This document shows, piece after piece, positions 56,135 to 64,000 of a stretch of DNA of 64,000 nt (positions are counted from its first letter, which is position 1; each line of letters begins with the position of its first letter). Source of the stretch: Festucalex cinctus (taxonomy: Eukaryota; Chordata; Actinopteri; Syngnathiformes; Syngnathidae); NCBI RefSeq assembly GCF_051991245.1, contig NC_135422.1, positions 3,493,801-3,557,800 on the forward strand, in the 5' to 3' direction. Under the pieces are notes generated by a model that saw only the letters and a list, made by a program, of their open reading frames with translations, made no database searches and was not told the DNA's origin. A program made the translations under genes and the position numbers.

Positions 56135-56224
<90 letters not shown>

Positions 56225-57136
56225 TTCGAAGAAAATATGACATTTAAGATTGCCTGCAGCTGCCCAGTAAAGTGGGATTAAGGATGCATGCAATTAAAAG
56301 TGCAAGCAACTTCTTTCCCTTCAGCAGGTGGCAAGTGAAAAGTGCAGCGGCAAAGCAATCTTTTGAGCTCATCATCAAGAAAACGGAAGTTGCTCTCTCA
56401 GCTTTCTGAGGCGCGCATTGTCTTTTCTCCCTCACCTTGATATTTTTAACACCAGCACCCGTCAGTACGTTTGTGAAAATCACATTTTAATTCCACAAGA
56501 AGGCGGGGGGGGCTCCAGTGAAATATGTGACATAAAAAAAAAACATACTTGGCAAAAATAATGCCTGGAGAAGTTGCCATGACAGTGTGGCTCTTTAGTT
56601 TAGCTTGAACTTTAACAACTGTTTTTCATACTCAGCTGCAGTGTGGCAAATTAGCATAACATAATCACTATATCCGCCATCTTGGTGGGGGGATTGCTCA
56701 TGATTCTTAACTGCGCAATTTAGAACAGATAGATTCTGGAGCCCGCGTTTAGCACAGCTGGGGAATGTAAACGAGGAGACACATGCCCCCTTTTGACACG
56801 AGAGTTTTAATCCAGTAATGTTACGCCTCACCTGTTTTTATGGAAAGACTTAACGGTACGTTACGGAGAGAACGCTGCAGCGGAGTTCGTAATGGTGCCG
56901 TATCAATGTCTGTAAATGAGACAGCAGGAATTTTTATTATGGTGCATTTTATTTATTTTTTTATGTCCATTTTACCGTCACAAAATTGCATGGCAGTAAG
57001 CAAGCTAACAGATGAAGATGTCTTTGGGTGAAGGCAAACAAGCGTAAGGGAAACATTAGGTAAGCCACGATTGGTTGTTACCTGAGCCCTCAACACGTGA
57101 TGTCATGTCCAGTCGACAGCAAGCGCCAAAATGCCC
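55857..57136. other. Unique sequence with an (AG)n microsatellite
   Basis: Apart from the microsatellite no repeat or exon recognised. Confidence 0.35.
56127..56221. repeat. (AG)n microsatellite, about 95 bp
   Basis: Nearly pure AG with a single interruption (GCGAG) near its start; likely polymorphic. The LSLSLS reading frame on the minus strand is its translation. Confidence 0.95.
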
Positions 57137-57818
57137 TTTTAAAGCTGTTAATTGTCCATGAAAAATAATGAAGTTATCAAATTTATGATCAACAAAATAG
57201 TAACTTTTTACTGCTGAAAATTGGAAAATGTGTGAAGTAATCCTTTAAAGGTATTAATTGTACATGAAAAATAATAAAGTTACCACATTAACTCATTCAA
57301 TCCCAAAAACGTTTTTTAATATTGTGTCCTTCTCTCCCAAAAACGTGTTTACACGTTTTTATTTATTTATTTATTTATTTTTTATGCAAGAGCATATGGA
57401 AGGCTTTGATGTAGCTTCTGACATGAAGAGGTAGTAATAAAAAAAAAAACATAAAAAAAAAACAGCCAGCAGGTGGCAGCAGAGTGTAAGAGATCAGCCA
57501 GGGCCAAGTTGCAACAAGCTCTTTTTGTCAGTGTTGGAAATTGATAAAAATTTAGCTATATTCTAATGCTAATTGCTGCAAAACGGAAACGGATACAAAT
57601 ATACTTTTTATTCCTGATGAAAGAAGAGATTCTAATCTTTCTTCTGGTAGGTTTTTATAGCAATAGAACACAATAATCTGTGGGCCTTGCAAATCCAGTA
57701 AAACAAGCGGGAGCTAAGAGGGTTGATCAGTGAAAATGGCTGCTGGGAGTGAATGAGTTCATAGTAGACAAAATGTTAACTTTTACTGCTGAAAATGAGT
57801 CAAGTATTCCTTTAAAAA
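57137..57818 (+). repeat. ~105-bp tandem duplication, second copy split by TTAA-A
   Basis: TGTTAATTGTCCATGAAAAA ... CTTTTTACTGCTGAAAAT (57145-57220) recurs as TATTAATTGTACATGAAAAA (57252) and, after the insertion, CTTTTACTGCTGAAAATGAG (57780). The duplication preceded the insertion. Confidence 0.82.
57298..57761 (+). mobile_element. TTAA-A MITE, intact CTCF-core-like motif
   Basis: Left border TTAACTCATTCAATCCC, right border GGGAGTGAATGAGTTCA. CCAGCAGGTGGCAG at 57466-57479 on the plus strand. Confidence 0.9.
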
Positions 57819-58870
57819 TCAAATTAGAAGGCGTAAGATATGCCAGGAAGGGCTGACATTTTCTCCACAGATCATTTTACCAATTTACTACTGTCAGGTC
57901 ATCCCGTGGCATGTTTTTGTCAAAATACCCTGAGGATCAAGAATTCCAGACACATTTTTACAGCCATATTTCTTGCCATGGTGAAACTGGCTTGTTTTAT
58001 GGCCGGGTCTGTCTCATGCGGCGTGCCAGCCCTCATCGCGCTCCACATACTGCTTTGCTGGGCCAATGGCAAGCTGGGCTTTCGTTAGATTGACAACAAG
58101 TGGGCTGAATGTCGCCAGCAGGAACCGTCTTCTCTTCCGCCTCGCTTGACTGCGAGTGGTCACATTCGGCCGGGTTGCTTGCTTCTCCTGGCGGAGGGCA
58201 CAGCCCAGAGTGTGGAATAATACATTTGAACACGTCGCCCAAAACACACACAGCATCCGATCCCCACTCCACCCCTGCGTTGACATCACTGAGGAATCAA
58301 GCGCCAAACACCGCTAACACTAATCTGCGTGTTCAATAAAACGCTAAACGCTAAAAGAAAGCACCCACAGAGCTCTAATTGTATTATCGCATGCGCCATT
58401 TCATCACAAAGCCACCAAAACGTACGTGTTCATTAATGTAGCAGTGTGACGCAAGATATTGCCAAACACAACATCCCCGAACCCAGACGTCTCCAACTTT
58501 TAAAAACGTGATTTTAAACATCATTTCAGGAAGCTAACGCTGCACGGCGCACGGTTGGCAAACACTAACGCTGCAGCTCCTTTTGGCCGCCGCGTCGAAG
58601 CGGTTCTCTCGTTCTGGAACGCCGTCCGGCCTGGCTGCCAAGTCAATGGCTGAGAAACTCAAGTGCGGGGGTGGTTACCAACAGCGCCGAAGTGGGCGGA
58701 AAAATTGGGATGCTTTTCCAGGGCCCCGAGCAGTGGGTATTTTTTTCAGGTGTGAAGATTTTTTTATTTTTTTATTTTTGTAAATACGTTTGGTATTAAA
58801 ACCAGCATCATTAATTAATTTAGTATATTAAGTATTAGTATATTTAGTATAATTAATTTAGTATATTAAT
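57819..58870. other. Unique sequence
   Basis: Frames at 57840-58339 overlap on both strands without domains. 58555-58720 is GC-richer. No gene recognised. Confidence 0.35.
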
Positions 58871-58871
58871 T

Positions 58872-59010
58872 TAGTATATTGTCGCTGCTATGTGAAAACC
58901 ACTTATGTCCATGTTTGTTGTTGTTTTTTTTGTTTTTTTTTGTTTTTTACATTTTTTGGATGACAAACATGGGCCTAAGTGGATTTCACATAGCAGCAAA
59001 CAATTTATTA
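58872..59010. repeat. Hairpin element: ~45-nt arms, ~40-nt T-rich loop
   Basis: GCTGCTATGTGAAAACCACT (58884-58903) pairs with AGTGGATTTCACATAGCAGC (58978-58997), and the pairing extends on both sides through CCATGTTTG/CAAACATGG. It looks like a small fold-back transposon. Confidence 0.75.
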
Positions 59011-59039
59011 TAGTATATGTCAGTACATATAGTTGCATT

Positions 59040-59080
59040 GTAATATATGAAATGTGCTATATAAATAAAGTTTGATTTGA
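59040..59080 (+). repeat. Retroelement 3'-end fragment
   Basis: GTGCTATATAAATAAAGTTT then GATTTGAT, as at 20741; probably the 3' end of a LINE-type element. Confidence 0.4.
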
Positions 59081-59345
59081 TATATCGACCTGCATTCAAT
59101 TTACTAATTTCATAATCAATCATAATAATAAGTTGTATTTTTTATTTATTTATTTTTTAGTGGGGAGGGGGTGTGTCCAGTGAGACATCCAACTCTGGTT
59201 GCTGTTCACCAATCAGATGTCATCACTAGTGACATTTGAGTCCATTTTAGCAGTCAAACTTGAGTTTGATATACAATATTTTATAGACTAGTGGAATATA
59301 AAAATGTCTACCGTGCAATACCCTCTATTGTTTAATTATAATTGT

Positions 59346-59855
59346 TTGTAACGATATCCAAACATCACGATACGATATTGTCACGATATGAAGGTCACGA
59401 TACGATAATTATCATGATATTGTGGGGGCGTTGGCGATATTTAAAAAAGATCACAATATTGCAAAAAAAAAAAAAAGAGCTCATACTAAAAAAAAAATTA
59501 AAAAAAAGCACAATATTGTGCTTTTGTACATAGCAGCAATGCATTGTAAACCACCTACAATCGCTAATAACAATATTGAGGCACTTACCTGCTAATGCAA
59601 GCACACGATCTCAAATTCGGTTCCTCTTCATCTGACAATTAGCATAGATTTTTTAAACATAGGAGGCCAAAACATCCCTAACGAAAATTAAATTGCACTA
59701 CTAAAATAGCCACTAGAGGGTGCTAGAACTGCACAAATGGAAATCAACCCGACTTTTTTTTTAACAGATGTGTTCCTTTTAAATATGACGACGACGATAT
59801 TGTGGCAGTTTTAATATCACGATATCACGATATTGCCCTTATTGTTACATCCCTA
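59346..59855 (+). mobile_element. hAT-VI element
   Basis: From TTGTAACGATATCCAAAC (outer few bases of the left end lost) to TATTGTTACATCCCTA. Shares CGATACGATAATTATCATGA and CACTAGAGGGTGCTAGAAC with related copies. Confidence 0.85.
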
Positions 59856-59861
59856 TTGGCG

Positions 59862-59930
59862 ACGGGAGACACGGAAAACAGGCAGGATAGACGTACTCGA
59901 GGACCGGGGTTGAGAACCAGTGCTCTAGAG
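59862..59930 (-). mobile_element. hAT-like end fragment
   Basis: TACTCGAGGACCGGGGTTGA followed by GAACCAGTG is a transposon-like terminus (CACTGGTTCTCAACCCCGG on the minus strand) abutting hAT-VI. No second end found. Confidence 0.5.
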
Positions 59931-60421
59931 TAGTGCTGAACTAGATAATGATGATGAGAAGTTGAGATATTTAGTTGTCTTTTTAAAAACAGATTTATTC
60001 TGAAAAAGAGCATATTTTGGATCTCATTGCATGGTGGACCTCATGAAGTGCCAGATAATTGTATCTTTTTTTTTTCTTTTTTTTTCCCCACCAAAGAGGT
60101 CATTTGTTTTCATGGGGTGACGGGGAACGCGAGATAGTTCAAAGAAATCAGTGCCTGTAAATTTTTAATGAGAGTTTTGCATTGTCTGCGGCAAGGCGGG
60201 CTTGTTCTTGGTGGATGTTGAACACAGCGGATGTCGGTTCCTGTTCGTCATGGTCATGTGCACTAACCATCTGCAGCCGAGGCGTGGAGAGTGTCCGGTT
60301 TAGTGGCCTAAGCCGGCGTCCTTAAACCTTTAGGGTCCAGCGAACACTGACGTGGAAACTATTTTTTCAAAGGGCTCCGTCGTCACACGTTCATGAAGGG
60401 AGGTTAAATGCATGTAATAAT
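59931..60421. other. Unique sequence
   Basis: Nothing recognised beyond a T run near 60067. Confidence 0.35.
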
Positions 60422-60925
60422 TAGGGCTGCTCCATTATGAACGAAATATGAACTCATTCACTCCCAGCCATTTTCACTGAAGCATTTCCTCTTCGCTCCC
60501 TGCTGTTTTGCTGGATTTTGACTGATTTTGATTAGTTTATATATTGATTTCTATTTATCTGTTTCCGTTTTGAAGCAATTAGCATTAGAATATAGCTCAG
60601 TTTCATCATTATTCACAAAACTGTTTGAAACTGCGGGGAAAACAGCTTTTTGCAACATGGCCCTGGTTGATCTCTTATACTCTATTGCCACCTGCTGGCC
60701 GTTTTTGGAATAACTACTATTGCTTCAACCGTTATCTTCAGTTCAGAGGCTGCATCAAAGTCTTCTGTATGCTCTCGCATTAAAAACACACAAAAAAAAC
60801 AACAACGTGTAACTACGTCTTTGGTACAGTGGTAATATTTAAAATAGAACATATTTATACGTCTTTGGGAGCAAATGAGTTAATCATGATTATTTTGGTA
60901 ATTGAAATTACGATTATTTTTGGTG
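60422..60925 (-). mobile_element. hAT-VIII fragment hosting TTAA-A
   Basis: TAGGGCTGCTCCATTATGAA at 60422 is the inverted end of hAT-VIII; it resumes after the insertion as TCATGATTATTTTGGTAATT and ACGATTATTTTTGGTGCAAA. The far end is missing. Confidence 0.75.
60449..60883 (-). mobile_element. TTAA-A MITE nested in hAT-VIII
   Basis: Left border TGAACTCATTCACTCCC, right border GGGAGCAAATGAGTTAA. CTCF-like site has one mismatch (TTGCCACCTGCTGG near 60687). Confidence 0.9.
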
Positions 60926-63080
60926 CAAAACAAGACAGTGTTCAATCCGCCTCCAAATGTGCAAAAGCATCGAACTACATGTCAAACAAAAACACGTCGT
61001 TTCTTGCCACTCAGGTTCCGGTTCTTCCATGGATGCAACGTGTGAAACGTAAACAATGACGTCACATGATCCTCCGATACGGGCTTACAGCCAAGAGATA
61101 GGGCAAAGAGCTTCTTGCTGCTGTCCTCATGACCCGGAAAGGTCAAATGGATGTAAAAAAAAAATTTTAAAAAAATGGATGGACAGAAAGCTGCTATAAA
61201 ATTTTTATTTTACATATAGACCAGTAAAAGTCACTCTAAATGCAAATGTGTTATTTTGGCTGTAATCTTATTTAAAAAATAAATAAATAAATAAATAAAT
61301 AAAGATCGACAAAATAAAATATACTAATCAGCATAATTCGGTGTTCATACTTGAGGCCTAAATGGTTCATAGTGAATTCTGTGTTGGCCTGGGGCATAAA
61401 CAGACTTCCGACCACAGTTTGATATTTTAAACAGGTAACGGATGAGGGGAAAGATGGAGGCAACACGCAAGCAATCAGGAATCACTAGTCCTCCATTAGA
61501 AATCATTTTCCTACCTGATCTGAAAAGCAAATGTTCAATTAAAGCTAGTTCAGAATCTTCACCCTTTCTTTCATTTTCACAGTCATTTGAAATAATGCTT
61601 TTAGATTGGCCATTACACTCCAGTCAGTCATTTTTCTTTCTTTCTTTCTTTTCATTTTTTTTTTTTTTTTTTTTTTTTTAATCTGTCATGCTGGTCATTA
61701 GACTCACATTAAGATGATAGACTTCAATGGACTCATTCATGTCCATATTCCCACTCGTGGTTTGCAATTTTGGTTCCCTTATCATGGTGATTTTCCAGAC
61801 GGCAAATTGGCAGGCCAGATGTTACTGGATCGACTGCAATATACCTCGAACGCAGCTTGCCAAGATAACATACAGCAGATCACGGTTTTGGGAAGCAGTG
61901 CCTGCTTTAAGCTCACGTCGTGCTCTGGGGCTTTGGATTTGATTCAGAGGTTGGATTTTTAGTGCGCGAGTGGAGACTTGGGAGGTGCACTGACGAATTG
62001 AAGGGTTGGACTTGAAGGTTAGAAGCTGCATCTGATTATGCAAGGCAGGTTGGGAGGCTTAAGCTCTGAACATTTTAATAGAGGACATCCATGTCTGGGG
62101 ACTTATGGTGCAGGAACTTCTTGTTCTTTAATCTAAATTAAAAAAAAAAATGACATATTGGCACCGTTCAAAAATGTATACAATTAGCAGGTTCGCCATC
62201 ATAATGTTTCACCTTTACAAGAAAAAAATATGTGCTCACACTTTCCAATATTATGTTGGGAAATAGTCTGACATCGTCACTCTTTGACGTCAGCGCCAGT
62301 TCAATCAAGCACTTCCTCGTGTCGAGCCAATCTCAGGACACAATAGCTGACCCTTTCCGTCCAATCAACCGTCTGCCGTTTGCCAAAATATCACGTGGGT
62401 TAATTGCGTCCTGAACCCAAAGACGTCCTCCTACACACGCATACGCAGCACACACATTATTTTTTTTTGAGCGCTCTCTTATTATTGGCACACGTTAATT
62501 GCCCTTTCATCCTCAATGAGGGTCACTTGAGGCACAATTTTCAACTGTGGGATGAGGGCTGCACTCTCCATTAATAATTTGTATGAATCTTATACATCTT
62601 TGTTGCTTAGTAACATAATGGCCAGATGGTATTTTTTTTAACTGTGGAAAACTGAGCCTGGAGAGTTTGCGGCGTCAGAGTTGTTACGCTTTGCAGGAAC
62701 TGTCGACCACTCAGAGCAAGAATTGTGAATGGGGGTCGAAATTATGCATACGCGCTCTGAATTCCTTCATTGTCTGCCAAGGCAAATTAAAGTGGGTTAG
62801 ACAGCCGAATGTTTTCCTGTGGCTTTGTTATAATCAACAGTAAGTGGTGCATGGACAACTACACACAACACAAAAAGGGAAAAGAAAGTGCAACTACCCA
62901 CTCATCTTTTCTTTGATTCTAGTTTTAGTCGCAAAACAAAACAACACAGACACGAAGAATTCATGATACAAACTTCAAAATTGATTTTTGGCTTACTGGT
63001 GAGGCCACTTGTAGTAACCAGGCAGAATTTGAGTTAACGGCTGGGGGGCATTATCCCGTCCACAGGCTTTTTTTCATATG
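60926..63080. other. Unique sequence; possible conserved non-coding DNA at 62480-62800
   Basis: (AAAT)n at 61276-61300 and a T run at 61660-61680. 62480-62800 includes CTCCATTAATAATTTGTATG and AGGGCTGCACTCTCC in balanced DNA with no coding frame. No exon recognised; overlapping frames at 61714-62043 have no domain. Confidence 0.25.
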
Positions 63081-63084
63081 GTGA

Positions 63085-63800
63085 ACTACACTGTTAAAAA
63101 AAAAAAAAAAAAAAAAGTGTGGGAGACAATTTTCTGTAAAAAACAAACAAACAAACAAATAAATAAATAAATAAAACTGTAAAAAAAAAAAAAACTTTTT
63201 ATTTTACATTTTTGTAAAATAAACTCTGATTTGACATGTCAAATGAAAAATAACATGAAAGCACTAACTGTAAAAACACAATATTTCTGTTTTTTTGTTT
63301 TGTTTTATTTTTTTACAAATAAAAAAAAACACCTGAATTAGAAATACCGTACATATATTGATTGCTAAAATGCTTTCACAAATGTATCGTAATTTCACAA
63401 ATAATTGTCTGTTAACTTATTTAATGGAATACAATGTCAAATTCAACTTTAAAAGCCTAAAAAAAAGAACGAATAAATATATATTTACTGAGAAATTAAC
63501 AGTAAAAAGATTGTAATTTTACCATAATGTATAAATTGACATTTTCTTTAAAATGAAAATAACTACAATTTCTGTAATGTCCTATAGATGATAGCATTTA
63601 TTGCATTAACAATTATTTTGAAAGGACATCTAACGAGTTAAAAAAAAAATTAAAAAAAATACAAAAAAAACAGTAATTTTCCGGCAGCTGGGGCACCAGA
63701 AAAATACTGTGACATAACAGAGAATTACTTTCTCGTAAAAAAAAAAAAAAAAAAAAAAAAACACCACTAAAGTACAATTTTTAACTGTAATTTTAACAAG
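63085..63800. repeat. A/T-rich interspersed repeat with CTGTAAAA words
   Basis: Recurrent CTGTAAAAA and TACTGTGACATAACAG, CCGGCAGCTGGGGCACCAG and GAGAATTACTTTCT are phrases familiar from an A/T-rich fish repeat, bracketed by long A runs (63094-63115, 63739-63762). No end pair or TSD resolved. Confidence 0.45.
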
Positions 63801-64000
63801 ATTGTGTGTAATATAGCAGCATAACGTAACGGGGAAAAGCTTGAGAGGGTGAATAATACGCAAAGCAAACAATTGGACAAGCACTACCAAGCATACGGGT
63901 TAATACAATTTTACTGATGATGCATTACGAATTACAAAATCATGAGGGCAATTTAAAAAGATGAGATGTCAGCGAGTTTTTTTTTTGTTTTTTTTTTATG

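Noticed and set aside
56033..56293. LSLSLS-rich minus-strand frame
   Set aside because: Direct translation of the (AG)n microsatellite.

Overview
This window looks like nuclear DNA from a ray-finned (teleost) fish, probably a percomorph; a syngnathid-like fish is possible, but that last step is only an impression from the repeat types. The reasons are: no bacterial gene organisation, AT-rich low-complexity DNA with many poly-A/T tracts and microsatellites, a tRNA-headed SINE with an (ATGG)n tail of the kind common in fish genomes, and dense non-autonomous DNA transposons (hAT-like with 8-bp target duplications, TTAA-flanked piggyBac-like, TA-flanked mariner/Tigger-like). I find no convincing protein-coding gene, tRNA, rRNA or CRISPR array. 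All open reading frames are short, and most sit inside repeats. The window is best read as an intergenic or intronic region. A few CpG-rich islands (21.4-21.8, 22.4-23.0, 27.0-27.3, 46.1-46.3, 54.5-54.8 kb) are the only candidates for promoters or first exons.

Repeat names used here. TTAA-A: about 410-510 bp, ends like AACTCATTTGCTCCCA / GGGAGTGAATGAGTTAA, 12 copies. TTAA-B: 72-83 bp, ends ACACATTCACTGCCAG, 5 copies. TTAA-C: 240-485 bp, ends AACTCTTTGACTGCC, 4 copies. hAT-I (TAGGGGTGTGAATTGCC), hAT-II (TAGGGCTGGGTATTGCC), hAT-III (CAGGGGTGTCCAAACT), hAT-IV (CAGGGGTGTCAAACTC), hAT-V (CAGGGGTGGCAAACTG), hAT-VI (TAGGGATGTAACGATA), hAT-VII (TAGTGTTGTTCCGATA), hAT-VIII (TAGGGATGTGCAATTA / TAGGGCTGCTCCATTA), hAT-IX (TAGAGCTGTCAAAATTA). 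GCGCC family: TACCGTATTTTCCGCAC ends. SINE-S: tRNA-headed, (ATGG)n tail.

Layout. 0-2.1 kb: hAT-I in TTAA-C in hAT-VIII debris, then hAT-III. 4.7-6.0 kb: SINE-S split by hAT-II, itself split by TTAA-A. 7.2-9.1 kb: a MITE filled with a palindromic minisatellite, then a separate ~160-bp tandem array. 9.3-11.0 kb: TTAA-A, hAT-IV with a telomere-like palindrome, a full SINE-S. 12.4-14.8 kb: Tigger-like element and two hAT-VI. 15.5-21.2 kb: hAT-III, a triple nest (GCGCC family / hAT-IV / TTAA-C), SINE-S and a 1.85-kb hAT-VII. 21.2-26.2 kb: mostly unique DNA. 26.2-29.0 kb: TTAA elements, a CpG island and a higher-order minisatellite broken by hAT-I. 30-34.4 kb: hAT-III and hAT-V copies. 37.5-41.1 kb: TTAA-A, SINE, hAT-VIII, two solo LTRs. 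42.8-54 kb: hAT-VI, a fold-back hAT-III, TTAA-A carrying hAT-II, a triple nest at 48.5-49.8 kb, an expanded GCGCC array, hAT-III carrying TTAA-C, and a full hAT-I. 54-64 kb: CpG-rich and unique DNA, an (AG)n tract, further TTAA-A, hAT-VI and hAT-VIII copies, and a terminal A/T-rich repeat.

The elements do not act as a pathway; their relation is historical. Exact target-site duplications and paralogous empty sites let several insertion orders be read directly. The most useful observation is that the TTAA-A elements carry a sequence matching the CTCF core motif, retained intact in six copies, with one more in a TTAA-C copy, so this repeat family may be distributing insulator-type sites.
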